From: G963663365 sp963663365
GTDB taxonomy: Bacteria > Hinthialibacterota > Hinthialibacteria > Hinthialibacterales > G963663365
Assembly: GCA_963663365.2 (NCBI GenBank)
Contig: CAXXIH010000001.1
Span: 62,001 to 126,000, forward strand
Reading direction: 5' to 3'
DNA: 64,000 bases
The notes beneath the pieces are model-generated. The model was not told the origin of the DNA. It worked only from the letters and a program-made list of their open reading frames with translations, and searched no databases. A program made the translations under genes and the position numbers. Each line of letters begins with the position of its first letter. The first letter of the stretch is position 1. Positions 8,036-17,582 of the stretch are shown here, piece after piece.

Positions 8036-9742
8036 ATGTTTGCAGAGCCTGGCATAAATAATTCCGAAATTGTCCGCAAGAGCTATAACCTCTCTTGGCG
8101 GGAGTATCTTTTTCTTGGTCTGTTTTCTCTCTTCTTTACTGTCGTTGCATGGGAAGCCCGCCCGGTCTGGGATGACAGTTGGGTCACATTTGTCGAAGCG
8201 GCGGGGATGCGTATATCAGAGTTGTCGCAAGATCGGCCTATTATTGGCTGGATTTGGGAACGCTTAATTGACCACGGGGTTTTATGGACATCCGGAGTTG
8301 TTATCCATTGGTGTGCCTGGTTTGGTCTCGGCTCAATCAGTAGTCTGCTCTGGCTCCGGCTGTTCCCCGATTTTCGCGAATTCAGTCTTGTCGTTGGGTG
8401 CTTAACCATCTTTCCGGTTATTTGTAAAATACAAATAGTGCTCATCGTCACCTTGATTCACTATCAGCTGGGAATTTGCCTAGCTTATGGAACTCTCCTG
8501 GGCATTCTCAATTGGCTCTACGGTGGTTCCTCCCCGAGCCCCGCCGCCCTCGTTTTGCTGCTTTTTCTCACTTTTTGCACATGCCTTGGCTCTGAATATC
8601 CCACACTGGCTTTGGCCGCCGTGGGCCTGCTTCTTCCATTTCTTGGGGGGCATTTCGGTCTTTACTCTCCAAGGCCGCGTTTACGTATAGCCGCTGTGCT
8701 TTTGGTTGTTGCGTTTGCCGGTTATGTCCTTTACTGGGGTATTGCGAACAGTGCGGCACGACCGCAGGTGCGGCCGGAAATGGCAGTGAGTTCACAAGGT
8801 GTTTCCGCTTTTCTTCTAAATGGTTTACAGGTTTATCCTGCAGCGCTGTGGCGGCTCTGTTTTGGATCATTGTTTGAGGTCTCAAAGGATTTTCTTGTTG
8901 AAGCCTATGTCGCTCTTCGGCCTGCGTTGGGCTATTACACGATTGTGCCCGCCTCAATTCCCATTTTTGTAATTTCGATCATGGCCGGTATTTTCATAGG
9001 ATTAGCTCTCTTCTGGGGGACCTCAGGTCATGGTCAAGAACAGGGCATCGAAGCACAAAAACAAGATCCGAAAATAAATTGGTTGAGATTCGCATCAATC
9101 GCTTGCGCATTGGCTATTGCCGTAGTCCCGGTCGTTTTGCTGCGTCCTGATCGGGCCGCAAGCCCAAGTCCTTATGCAACTCGGCATACACTCTCTCTAT
9201 TGCCGTTGGCTTCTTGTGCCACAGTGGCCTTCGTGCTTGCGATAATCCCCCGCCGTTTGAGCCACGCTGCAATACTGTTCTTGGGTTTTCTTGCCGGATT
9301 TTCGGGGGCGGCGCAAGCGCTGGATTATGTTTCAATGCAGAAATGCGCCCATGTTTGGGGTGAGGAGATAAGGCCGCATCTATCCGAAGAAGGAATGACT
9401 GTTGCGCTGTTTGAGTTCGAAGAAATCGTGTTGGTGAGACATTTTAACAGCAATAGCACGATTACAGCTCAGCTCTCTTATAATTGGAATCCGAAAGAGA
9501 AAGAGAATTTCTGGGCCTTTTTCAATAAAGAAAACCTTAATGAATATTGCAATGTTGCGGGTGATTCCAATGTGCCTATTGAAATAAATTATGCAGTAAG
9601 GGGGCTTCAACGCATCGGGCCTATTTCAAAATTTCTTATTTTAAGAATCGGCAAAGATGCATCGATTGAAATTGAAGATATCGAAGTTGAACATATTGAT
9701 TCTGCAGACAAGGACGGATTTCATAATTCAACAGCCTCTTAA
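8036..9742 (+). CDS. Polytopic membrane protein of unknown function
   Basis: A 568-residue protein with about ten hydrophobic helices between residues 20 and 440, ending in a hydrophilic C-terminal domain of about 120 residues. The layout (short first helix, an acidic loop with ARPVWDDSW just after it, many helices, C-terminal soluble part) resembles GT-C type glycosyltransferases or O-antigen membrane proteins, but I do not recognise the family. The start at 8036 (MFAEPGINNSE) is preferred because GGGAG lies 7 bases upstream; an in-frame ATG at 7967 has no such site. Its position between two methyltransferases and before an aminotransferase and a GT2 enzyme supports a glycan role. Confidence 0.72.
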   Translation: MFAEPGINNSEIVRKSYNLSWREYLFLGLFSLFFTVVAWEARPVWDDSWVTFVEAAGMRISELSQDRPIIGWIWERLIDHGVLWTSGVVIHWCAWFGLGSISSLLWLRLFPDFREFSLVVGCLTIFPVICKIQIVLIVTLIHYQLGICLAYGTLLGILNWLYGGSSPSPAALVLLLFLTFCTCLGSEYPTLALAAVGLLLPFLGGHFGLYSPRPRLRIAAVLLVVAFAGYVLYWGIANSAARPQVRPEMAVSSQGVSAFLLNGLQVYPAALWRLCFGSLFEVSKDFLVEAYVALRPALGYYTIVPASIPIFVISIMAGIFIGLALFWGTSGHGQEQGIEAQKQDPKINWLRFASIACALAIAVVPVVLLRPDRAASPSPYATRHTLSLLPLASCATVAFVLAIIPRRLSHAAILFLGFLAGFSGAAQALDYVSMQKCAHVWGEEIRPHLSEEGMTVALFEFEEIVLVRHFNSNSTITAQLSYNWNPKEKENFWAFFNKENLNEYCNVAGDSNVPIEINYAVRGLQRIGPISKFLILRIGKDASIEIEDIEVEHIDSADKDGFHNSTAS

Positions 9743-9919
9743 TGAACTGAATTAAACTGAACTTATTCCATGGCAAAAGAGCCAATTGGCTTTTTTGAGG
9801 TGTGGCCAAAGAATTGCACCCTCGAATCTGCCGGTGTTGCGCCGATAAACTGTTTCCGTGACACTTTAATGACAAGTCTTAGAAAGTTGTGCTCCGCAGA
9901 TTGCGGAGCCGGTTATGTT

Positions 9920-10669
9920 ATGCAAAAGGATACGTACCGACTAAATTTTGAGGCCGAGGATGTGCATTGGTGGTTTTTGGCCCGCCGCCGCATTCTTGAA
10001 GTCGTGCTTAGGCGGTTCCTCCCCGGCGGTCAGGAATCGCAGCCTGCGCATATCCTCGATTATGGATGTGGCACGGGCGGTAATCACTCGCTTCTGACTT
10101 CGTTTGGGCATGTGCTTGGTGTCGATATGTCCGACGATGCCCTCGAATTCTGCCGTCAACGCGGGATTCAGGATGCTCTAAAAATCGAAACGGCCGAAGG
10201 TACTCCTCCAGGACCGTTCGATTTGATTGCCTGTCTCGATGTTTTGGAACACGTCCCGGATGACACAGGGCTTATGAGCCTGCTCCGTGCCAGGCTGAAG
10301 CCGGAGGGTCGGCTTATCGTTACCGTGCCTGCATACCAATGGCTTTGGAGCGGTGAGGATGTTGTCTCCAGGCATCTCCGGCGTTATACCCGAACCGGTC
10401 TTGTTCAATGTGCTATGAATGCCGGATTTGAAATTGAATATTCCAGTTATTTTTCCACACTGCTTCTGCCGATTATTGCCGGTGTCGTGCTATGTAACCG
10501 ATGGTTCCGGCCGGAACGCATGCAGGAGTCGGATGTGCGTCCATGCGCTTCATGGTTGAATACCATTTTGCGTCGAATTTTTGAATCGGAAAGCCTTTGG
10601 TTGCGGTATTCGGCATTTCCGTTTGGGGCCTCTCTCCTAATGATATGCCGGCCTCTTGGAAGGCAATGA
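9920..10669 (+). CDS. Class I SAM-dependent methyltransferase
   Basis: A 249-residue protein from the preferred start MQKDTYRLNFEAEDVHWWF. The SAM-binding motif I HILDYGCGTGGNHSLL is intact, followed by GVDMSDDALEFCRQRG, FDLIACLDVLEHVPDD and LKPEGRLIVTVPAYQWLW, the usual order for methyltransferase type 11/12 proteins associated with surface polysaccharides. The C-terminal third has a hydrophobic stretch (TLLLPIIAGVVLCNRWF) that could tether it to the membrane. An in-frame ATG at 9770 gives 50 extra residues with no family resemblance; GGAG 11 bases before 9920 supports the shorter form. The stop is 3 bases from the next start, so it is probably cotranscribed with the aminotransferase. Confidence 0.85.
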   Translation: MQKDTYRLNFEAEDVHWWFLARRRILEVVLRRFLPGGQESQPAHILDYGCGTGGNHSLLTSFGHVLGVDMSDDALEFCRQRGIQDALKIETAEGTPPGPFDLIACLDVLEHVPDDTGLMSLLRARLKPEGRLIVTVPAYQWLWSGEDVVSRHLRRYTRTGLVQCAMNAGFEIEYSSYFSTLLLPIIAGVVLCNRWFRPERMQESDVRPCASWLNTILRRIFESESLWLRYSAFPFGASLLMICRPLGRQ

Positions 10670-10672
10670 CAC

Positions 10673-11893
10673 ATGACGAAAGAGAAAACCGAAATACCTG
10701 CGATTGAAGGTGGAACGCCCATACGAGACACCTACCTCGTATTCGGTAAGCCGGATATCCAACAGCCTGAAATCGATGAAGCCGTAAATACGCTTCGTTC
10801 GGGATGGATTGGCTCGGGTCCGCGAACCCGTGAATTCGAGCAACGGTTTTGTGCGTACCAGCAGGTCGGCCATGGGATTGCCGTCGCCTCATGCACGGCG
10901 GCTCTCCATATGGGATTGATTGCTACTGGCTTGGAACGGGACCAAAGCGTACTTGTTCCTGCTATGACTTTCGCGGCAACTTCGAATGCCGTGATTCACG
11001 CCGGTGGAAGGCCGGTTTTTGTCGATATCGAGCCTGATAGCTGGCTCATGAATCTCGATCGTGTCCAAGCCGTTCTTGAGAAAGATTCAAAAAAGCGAGT
11101 CCATGCAATAATTCCGGTTCATCTAGCAGGAAGATGTTGTGATATGGACCGGCTTGAGGCCATGGGCGAACAATGGAATTTATCCATCATCAGTGATGCC
11201 GCCCATGCCATTGAATCCCGATGGCACGGGCAGCCGCTTGGCGCATTAGGAACCATCAGTTGTTATTCCTTTTATGTCACCAAAAATATGACCACAGGCG
11301 AAGGAGGCATGGTTACTTCCCGTGATGAGAAACTCACCTCCCGCATACGCACTCTCGCCTTACACGGTCTGTCCCATGATGCATGGCACCGGTTTAGAGA
11401 TGAGGGCTATAAACATTATTCGGTGATGGAGGCGGGATTTAAATATAATTTTACGGATATGCAGGCGGCGCTGGGATTACACCAGCTTGAACGAATTGAA
11501 CGAAATTTGCTTCGGCGTGAAGAAATATGGGAGAGGTATGACCGGGCCTTTGCAGATCTTCCGGTTATAAAAGCAGCCCCGCCTGAGAAAGGAACAAGGC
11601 ACGCCCGCCATCTATATATTCTTTTACTCGATACGGAAAAGGTTCGAATTAGCCGCGACCGTCTCTTGGAAGCCTTGCATCTTGAGAACATAGGCGCGGG
11701 TGTTCATTACATTGCGCCTCCTTTACATCCCTATTACCGCGAAGTTTGGGGCTGCCGTCCGGGCGAATTTCCGGTTGCGGAATGGTATTCTGAAAGAACT
11801 TTTTCGCTGCCTTTATCGGCTGGTATGACCGATCATGATGTCGATGATGTGATCAGCGCTCTTACGCGTTTGCTGAATTATTTCTCTGCTTAA
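10673..11893 (+). CDS. DegT/DnrJ/EryC1/StrS family aminotransferase
   Basis: PLP-dependent sugar aminotransferase fold, 406 residues. The Schiff-base lysine is Lys204 in SFYVTKNMTTGEGGM, and the PLP phosphate and ring contacts are visible in SCTAALHMGL, PAMTFAATSNA and SDAAHAI. Enzymes of this family convert keto-sugars on nucleotide carriers (such as 4-keto-6-deoxy or 3-keto sugars) to amino sugars for O-antigen, capsule or glycan synthesis. The specific sugar cannot be read from sequence, and no nucleotide-sugar dehydratase is nearby. The gene lies 3 bases after the methyltransferase and 27 bases before the GT2 gene, consistent with one transcript. Confidence 0.92.
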   Translation: MTKEKTEIPAIEGGTPIRDTYLVFGKPDIQQPEIDEAVNTLRSGWIGSGPRTREFEQRFCAYQQVGHGIAVASCTAALHMGLIATGLERDQSVLVPAMTFAATSNAVIHAGGRPVFVDIEPDSWLMNLDRVQAVLEKDSKKRVHAIIPVHLAGRCCDMDRLEAMGEQWNLSIISDAAHAIESRWHGQPLGALGTISCYSFYVTKNMTTGEGGMVTSRDEKLTSRIRTLALHGLSHDAWHRFRDEGYKHYSVMEAGFKYNFTDMQAALGLHQLERIERNLLRREEIWERYDRAFADLPVIKAAPPEKGTRHARHLYILLLDTEKVRISRDRLLEALHLENIGAGVHYIAPPLHPYYREVWGCRPGEFPVAEWYSERTFSLPLSAGMTDHDVDDVISALTRLLNYFSA

Positions 11894-11920
11894 GTGGAAT
11901 ATGGGGAGCCGGATTAAGAC

Positions 11921-13282
11921 ATGGACCATTCAATGACCGAAGCAGCATATCGTGCCTCCGTGGATACCGCGGTTGATTTCGATCTGAGTTTAGTGATTGC
12001 CTGCTATTTTGAAGGTGAGCATTTACAAACAAGCTTGCTTCGATTGGTCGATGTTTTGGATGCCAGCGGCCTACGCTACGAATTGATCTTTGTTGATGAT
12101 GCCAGCAAAGACAGCACGCCGGATATTATTCGCGAATTTTGCGACGGACGGCCGAATTGCCATGCCTATTTTCACGAAAAAAACCTGGGCCGCGGCGGGA
12201 CTGTGACTGAAGGCATGCGTCATGCCAAAGGCAAAGTCACCGGGTTTATCGATATCGATCTGGAAGTGCATCCTCTCTATATCCCGCATATGGTGCATAT
12301 GATCCTTCAGGATCGATGCGACGCCGTTGTTGGTGACCGTGTCTATTTTATCGCTTTTTCTATTACGACACTTTTTCGCGCCATACTTAGCCGGGGGTAT
12401 CGGCGCTTGATTCATGTATTTTTTAAACTCCCGGTACGCGACACCGAAGCCGGGTATAAATTTTTTAACCGCAAAAAAATTCTTCCGGTACTGAATCGAT
12501 GCCAGGATCAGGGCTGGTTTTGGGATACGGAAATCGTCCTGCGCGCGGAAGCCGCCGGTTTGCGCCTGGCACAAGTGCCCTGTGCTTTTGTTCGACGCAG
12601 TGACAAAACCTCAACCGTTCGGGTTGTGCGTGATAGCTGGGAATATATCTGCGCCTTGTTTCGTCATTTTCGACGGGTACGTTTGAAAAAAGAGGGTGCT
12701 GTACTCTACCGGCAGCCATGGTTGCATCGGCTGGTTATTTTGGCTCTTTATGGGCGGAAACTGGATGAGCGTTTTGTTTCTGTAGCCGCGCACATCGATA
12801 AAGACGATTCCGTCTTGGAACTCTGTGTGGGTGAGGGGGAACTCTACAAACGATATCTTGCGGGATGCACGAAACAGTATCTCGGTTTGGATTTTAGCGA
12901 AGCCCAAGTTGAACGTGGCCGCGCTGCGGGTATTCCCCTGGAGCGTGCGGATATCCGTGACATAGAATTTGAACCTTGCGATACAGTTGTGATGATGGGG
13001 AGCCTCTATCAATTCCTTCCCGATGCCAAATCGTTGCTGGAGCGTATGCTTCTCGCCGCACGAAAGCGTGTGATCATAACGGAACCTGTGCAGAATGTGT
13101 CTCAGAAAAAAGGATTATTGTCACATATCGCCGTGTATCTTACTGAAACAGATAATCATGGCGCCCAACGGTTCGATGAGACAAAACTACGCGAACTTGT
13201 GCAAGATGAAGAAATATTAAGCTGGGAAGAAATCGCCGGGGGGCGGGAAATTGCCGTCGTTTTGCGGGGCAGGGCGCAGTAA
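11921..13282 (+). CDS. GT2 glycosyltransferase fused to a C-terminal methyltransferase domain
   Basis: A 453-residue two-domain protein. Residues about 20-250 are a family 2 glycosyltransferase: SLVIACYFEGEHL, the nucleotide-binding FVDDASKDST (Asp 59-60), KNLGRGGTV and the DxD-like FIDIDLEVHP near residue 113. This resembles dolichyl/undecaprenyl-phosphate mannose synthase-type enzymes, but without the C-terminal membrane helices some of these carry. Residues about 285-450 carry a SAM methyltransferase-like fold: SVLELCVGEGELYKRYL, YLGLDFSEAQVERGRAAG, DTVVMMGSLYQFLPDA and KRVIITEPVQ. I infer transfer and methylation of a sugar by one polypeptide. It is the last gene of the cluster and converges with the transglycosylase gene. 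Confidence 0.85.
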   Translation: MDHSMTEAAYRASVDTAVDFDLSLVIACYFEGEHLQTSLLRLVDVLDASGLRYELIFVDDASKDSTPDIIREFCDGRPNCHAYFHEKNLGRGGTVTEGMRHAKGKVTGFIDIDLEVHPLYIPHMVHMILQDRCDAVVGDRVYFIAFSITTLFRAILSRGYRRLIHVFFKLPVRDTEAGYKFFNRKKILPVLNRCQDQGWFWDTEIVLRAEAAGLRLAQVPCAFVRRSDKTSTVRVVRDSWEYICALFRHFRRVRLKKEGAVLYRQPWLHRLVILALYGRKLDERFVSVAAHIDKDDSVLELCVGEGELYKRYLAGCTKQYLGLDFSEAQVERGRAAGIPLERADIRDIEFEPCDTVVMMGSLYQFLPDAKSLLERMLLAARKRVIITEPVQNVSQKKGLLSHIAVYLTETDNHGAQRFDETKLRELVQDEEILSWEEIAGGREIAVVLRGRAQ

Positions 13283-13309
13283 CTCAATCCGGGATGTCAA
13301 AACTTCATA

Positions 13310-14323
13310 CTAAAGCGGAGTTTCTTCACTTTCTGATACAGGGTCGGTAGTTGAGGCTACGTCGGTTGTAGATGTGGTTGATGGGGGCGTTGGGGCAATT
13401 TCGGCCGTTTTTGATTCCAAATTCTCTTCCTGCTCTATTGCCGGCGAATCCATATAGAGCATGATCGAGTCAGGTTGCTCGGATATTTCCGGCAGTTTTG
13501 TATTTATTTCCGGATTTGCGAATGCCAGCTGTTGTTCGAGCCGGACCGCCTCAATAACTTCATCGCCCCGCTCCTGGAAACTCTCATAGAAACTCATCAC
13601 GCGCCGCAGATAAACACGGGGTAATCGTTGTCCTTTGCGCAAGCGGGCGCTGATGTTGGTTTCCCCTTGGTTATACGCCCGGATTCCATTTTTAACATCG
13701 CCGAATTTGATGATCAGCCGCGCCAAATGGAACGCGCCAATTCGGATATTCTCGATTGGATCTTTAAGGGTGTTTGAACCTTCGTATTTAAATTCGCCTT
13801 CTTCATGCCATGGAGACTCTTCAATGTTATCGGCAATCTCCCGCCCGGTCCTTGGCATAACCTGCATAAGGCCTGTGGCCCCGACTTTGGACCGGACTTC
13901 TGTCTGAAAGGACGATTCTGTCGCAATTAGGGCCATGATCAAAAGCGGATCGTAACCGTATCGTTTGCTCTCCTCCTGGATCACCTCCGCCAGCCGTCGT
14001 GATTCTTCCTTGTCAAGCGAGCTGGTTTCACTTCCCGGCTTAAATTCTTCAATGATGTCCAGGATTTTGACACGCTCTTCGAGATCCTCAATTTTTCGCT
14101 GGAGCTCCCGAATCTCGATTTCATGTTCGGTCTGAGCCGCCAGCCTTTCTTTTTCCAAGCCTTGGACACGATGCCTAAGGTTTTCTAACTGGTTGTCTTT
14201 CTTGATGATGGCGTAGGCAGAGATTGCTACATAGCCTAATACCGGGATGGCCAACAGAAGCACCACGGTTAGCGACATCTGGATACTTGGGCGCTTTCTC
14301 CGTAATGTTTGGTACATCGCCAT
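13310..14323 (-). CDS. Membrane-anchored lytic transglycosylase (SLT domain)
   Basis: A 337-residue protein with one transmembrane helix (about residues 17-39), a coiled coil (about 43-92, rich in Glu, Leu and Arg) and a Slt-type domain (about 105-250). The catalytic glutamate is Glu136 in MALIATESSF, with the usual GATGLMQVMPRTGREI and AYNQGETNI motifs after it. It should cleave peptidoglycan glycan strands at the inner-membrane face. The last 80 residues are Pro/Ser/Thr/Glu-rich and unlikely to fold. The coiled coil between anchor and catalytic domain suggests the protein oligomerises or spans part of the periplasm. Confidence 0.9.
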   Translation of the reverse strand: MAMYQTLRRKRPSIQMSLTVVLLLAIPVLGYVAISAYAIIKKDNQLENLRHRVQGLEKERLAAQTEHEIEIRELQRKIEDLEERVKILDIIEEFKPGSETSSLDKEESRRLAEVIQEESKRYGYDPLLIMALIATESSFQTEVRSKVGATGLMQVMPRTGREIADNIEESPWHEEGEFKYEGSNTLKDPIENIRIGAFHLARLIIKFGDVKNGIRAYNQGETNISARLRKGQRLPRVYLRRVMSFYESFQERGDEVIEAVRLEQQLAFANPEINTKLPEISEQPDSIMLYMDSPAIEQEENLESKTAEIAPTPPSTTSTTDVASTTDPVSESEETPL

Positions 14324-14549
14324 AAGGTTTTTCTCAGTACATCAGTTTTGGCGCTTAATCCACTTAGACCTGCGCCCATGTCAGTTCTTTGGCCCCCAAA
14401 ACGAATTCGGCACATAAGAAATAACTGACCATCTCCTGCCCGGCGCAGATATGTACTGATGTTATCACGGGGGTGGCCTTTCGGGAACGCGGATCGTCTG
14501 TTTTATTGTCGGGTATGCAGGTTCTGGTGGTTTCTAAGACCTTGCAATA

Positions 14550-15893
14550 TCAGCGGTTAGGGCTCCTATCGGGGTCACCTTCAACTTCCGCCGAGTGTTC
14601 TGTAATGAATCCGGATGCCCGGGCGTGCTCTTCCAGAGGATTTAAATAAAGTTCGCGAATCAAGACACGAGCGGCGCATGTAGCTGGGACTGCCAAAAGC
14701 ATGCCGACCACTCCGGCTATGCTTCCCCCCAAGACCAATACAAAAAAGATCAACATGGGGTGAAGATCGACTGCTTCGGACATCACATAGGGAGTGACTA
14801 CGAAACCCTCCAGCCATTGGATTGCCGTAAAAGCGCAGACAACAAGGCCGAGTTGCCAGCCCAACGCGCCTAAACCCTGAGGCGCCTGCTCGATAATAGT
14901 TGAGCCTACAGCCAAAAGAGCGCCTGTAGCCGGACCCAGGTAGGGCACGATATTGCAGAATCCTGCCAGCAATCCTATGAGAACTCCGAAATCAACACCC
15001 ACAAGCGGGTAGATCACAGCGCCGAGGATTCCCACGATCAAAGCCACCGTAACCTGACCCCGCAAGAAAGCAGACCATTGTGTGTCGATCAATCGCCAAA
15101 TTCGCAGTACTTCTTGCTGTGAAATGGGCGGCAGAATCCGCAATATGTTTCGTCCGAAAACATCCAAATCGATGAGTACATAAAAAAGGATGACAAGCAC
15201 CATACCGGCATTGAAAGCGAAGCGAATTGCCCCGCCTGTCCAACTGATAGCCCAATTCACGGCAGCCCGGACAACAACGCCGGTATAAATGGCGAAATTA
15301 CCAATGCTCTTGGCAACCGAACTGATTCCGTCCCCTGCCGACTGTATCGCCTTTTCTCTCAATTCTTCTTCGGACATACCCGTGTGATAAGCGACTGCGC
15401 TCAGTACTTCTTGGGCAATCGTCTGGGTGGAAATACCGGCGATGATGACCTCGCGGATTTGAACGATCATCTGTTCCACACTTTCCGGGAGAATGGAAAT
15501 ATACCAGGGAGTTTCCTTTGCGTCGGTTGGTTGTTCTTCGACGCTGGTCTCTACGGTTTCTTCTTCAGCAGTACCATTTTCACGATTTATCAAATTGACC
15601 GCTTCTGATACAACCAGCGTTCCCACGATTGCAGTGCCCGGAATCAGGATTGTTGCTCCAATAAGATAAAACACCGCAACGGCAAGGACCCGCCGGCCTC
15701 GGCATATCTTACGTTGTAGCCAGTTCACCGCGGGGGTGAAGATATAAGCCAATACAATGGCGGTGATGAATGGGGCTGCCGCTGCAGAAAACTCATGCCA
15801 AAAAAGAATCAACAAAATAGCGGCGATAGCAAACACGCTATAAACACCGATCCAGCGTCCGCGCGAAAGAATAGGCCGCTTAGATTCAGACAT
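14550..15893 (-). CDS. AI-2E family transporter (PerM-like permease)
   Basis: A 447-residue inner-membrane protein with about eight hydrophobic helices. The C-terminal signatures are typical of the family: LIGLLAGFCNIVPYLGPATGALLAV, then LVVCAFTAIQWLEGFVVTPYVM and HPMLIFFVLVLGGSIAGVVGMLLAVP. Members export small molecules such as autoinducer-2 or act as Na+/H+ antiporters, and most are of unknown substrate. An acidic loop after the second helix pair (about residues 105-130, NGTAEEETVETSVEEQP) is unusually long. The 220 bases on each side contain no other gene I can support. Confidence 0.88.
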   Translation of the reverse strand: MSESKRPILSRGRWIGVYSVFAIAAILLILFWHEFSAAAAPFITAIVLAYIFTPAVNWLQRKICRGRRVLAVAVFYLIGATILIPGTAIVGTLVVSEAVNLINRENGTAEEETVETSVEEQPTDAKETPWYISILPESVEQMIVQIREVIIAGISTQTIAQEVLSAVAYHTGMSEEELREKAIQSAGDGISSVAKSIGNFAIYTGVVVRAAVNWAISWTGGAIRFAFNAGMVLVILFYVLIDLDVFGRNILRILPPISQQEVLRIWRLIDTQWSAFLRGQVTVALIVGILGAVIYPLVGVDFGVLIGLLAGFCNIVPYLGPATGALLAVGSTIIEQAPQGLGALGWQLGLVVCAFTAIQWLEGFVVTPYVMSEAVDLHPMLIFFVLVLGGSIAGVVGMLLAVPATCAARVLIRELYLNPLEEHARASGFITEHSAEVEGDPDRSPNR

Positions 15894-16116
15894 AGTAAAG
15901 ATCCCATCCGCCCCGGCATAATTCTTGAATTGGCAATGTATGAAAGATAATTAATGAAGCCCTGCATTGGCCAACACATGGGGCATTATTATCCGAGATT
16001 GCGAAAATAAGCATAGCATGATAGCCATCCGGTCCGTCAATGCGATTTTGAGATACAAACCGTTCTTATCCGGATGAATGATCTGGCATCTTTTAATTGG
16101 CGAGTGAACTTGAGGC

Positions 16117-16776
16117 TTAACGCACCCGCTTTGATTCAGAGGTGCTATGGCTGCGAACGGTTTCGAAGTCGGCAATATGCCAAGCGTTATCTTCGTAAAG
16201 CATGTCGTATTGCCGATGCAGAATAAGCCTCTTATCGGGCATCTTGTGAAGTTCGACACAATACACGGAAGTCTTATTGCCATGAACCGGCTCTGCTGTG
16301 ATCTCAGTTACCCGCTTCATAATCGGTCCGACTGCTAAGCGGTCGGCATATTTCCGCATTCGGTTAAGCACATATTCTTGTACAGAGTCGGCTTTGCGTT
16401 TGGTTGCAGGGAAACAACGGGCCAGACAGAAAAATTCAGTCTCAAAATCTTGTTTATTCCAAGCGTCAACAAAGGTATTGATAACTTCTTCCGGACGCAG
16501 GGTGTTTAGCGAACTCCGTTTACGTTGGAGCTGGGCGTCGTTTGCTGTATGCGGGATTCCGGTGCTTCTTGTTTTGCGCTGCTCAATGGCCCGCAATTGG
16601 TTGACCTTGCGGAGCAGACCTTCAACAAGATGGTCATAGGCCTCCCTCTCCCGAGCTGTTAGGTGGTCGGCCGAGTAGTACAGCATTTTCCCCAGAAGCG
16701 ATATCTGTTCTTCTTCGAGCAAGACACCTTCCATATTCGGCCTCCGCGATGGTTTGTCCTCAAAGGCATGAGACAA
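16117..16776 (-). CDS. Hypothetical protein with an NTF2-like C-terminal half
   Basis: A 219-residue soluble protein. The N-terminal 90 residues are mostly helical and charged, with no recognisable motif. Residues about 95-210 look like an NTF2/SnoaL-type cone fold: a helix RPEEVINTFVDAWNKQDFETEFFCLARCF, a central variable part, then strands ending HRQYDMLYEDNAWHIADFETVR. This pattern is common in small uncharacterised proteins and does not indicate an activity. There is no signal peptide. Flanking gaps of about 220 and 200 bases separate it from its neighbours on the same strand. Confidence 0.6.
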   Translation of the reverse strand: MSHAFEDKPSRRPNMEGVLLEEEQISLLGKMLYYSADHLTAREREAYDHLVEGLLRKVNQLRAIEQRKTRSTGIPHTANDAQLQRKRSSLNTLRPEEVINTFVDAWNKQDFETEFFCLARCFPATKRKADSVQEYVLNRMRKYADRLAVGPIMKRVTEITAEPVHGNKTSVYCVELHKMPDKRLILHRQYDMLYEDNAWHIADFETVRSHSTSESKRVR

Positions 16777-16978
16777 TCCATCCGTTTGTCTATACCCCTT
16801 GCCGTTTCGTTTACGGCTTGCCCCTTTGTGTGCCCCGGCGGTCCTAAGGCCTATGCCGGCTTGATCGGCTCTGTTTTTGCTGCCGCGTTCGGTCTTCTAT
16901 CCGCAAGCATAGATCGTGTTTCTGTGTCTTGCGAAAATCAGACCGGATAATTCATCCTGCCTGATTTATTTCATTTCG

Positions 16979-17398
16979 TCAAAAAGTAATTTCCACGGCG
17001 ATAATGTCATCTTCCGTGTCAATACTTCGGTCCCGTCCACTCGAAATAATCTTGAGGCTGTTTTGAGCACGCTGAAACCGGTAGGGCTGCCCCCAAGGAT
17101 CGTTGCCGCTTATGCCGCCTAATGTCCCTGCTTGCCTCAATTCATCTAAGGACTGGGGAATCCGGCCCTTATCGATCTGGAACATCTTAATGGCCTGCTG
17201 AATCGCCCGGCCATCGCTGTTAACCGTCATTTTTTCTTTGATGTCTTCGGTCTGTGTCAAGTATTTTTCCGCCGCGATCGAGCCTTCCTCTGAAGCGGAC
17301 TCGATCTTATCGAGACCCTTCATGGTATTGACCCAAATGATCCGGCCCACAACCAATAGAAGCGCAATGCCTAATATAAATTTGATTGCTTTGCCCAT
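16979..17398 (-). CDS. Membrane-anchored GspG-like pseudopilin-domain protein
   Basis: A 139-residue protein with an N-terminal membrane helix (residues 5-25, IKFILGIALLLVVGRIIWV). The C-terminal half, IQQAIKMFQIDKGRIPQSLDEL then GNDPWGQPYRFQR and ISSGRDRSIDTEDDI, matches the globular domain of type II secretion major pseudopilin G, including the calcium-loop region. The prepilin peptidase site (G followed by F-T-L-x-E) is missing, so it is probably a fixed membrane protein rather than a processed pseudopilin. No secretion-system genes lie next to it. It lies 184 bases downstream of the receiver-SpoIIE phosphatase gene on the same strand. Confidence 0.65.
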   Translation of the reverse strand: MGKAIKFILGIALLLVVGRIIWVNTMKGLDKIESASEEGSIAAEKYLTQTEDIKEKMTVNSDGRAIQQAIKMFQIDKGRIPQSLDELRQAGTLGGISGNDPWGQPYRFQRAQNSLKIISSGRDRSIDTEDDIIAVEITF

Positions 17399-17582
17399 GT
17401 TGTTAATTCAGAACAAACTGTGCCCCAACGCACAAATCTTCAGTTCTCCGAATGTACGAGTGTACTCGGCTATACCTTATTGATTGTCGCCTGTGAAGCA
17501 GGTCTACGTCAAGCGCCATAGGTTTATCTGGCGTGCCGAATAATGTGTGCCATGCTTGCCGGGCAGGTGCTTGGGAACCGTA

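Noticed and set aside
14324..14549. Inverted repeat TCAGTACAT ... ATGTACTGA about 105 bases apart
   Set aside because: Short and far apart, with no terminator or operator context; likely chance.
16663..16950. 95-codon plus-strand open frame in the gap after the NTF2-like gene
   Set aside because: Overlaps the start of the minus-strand gene, has no ribosome site, and the hydrophobic part is not convincing.
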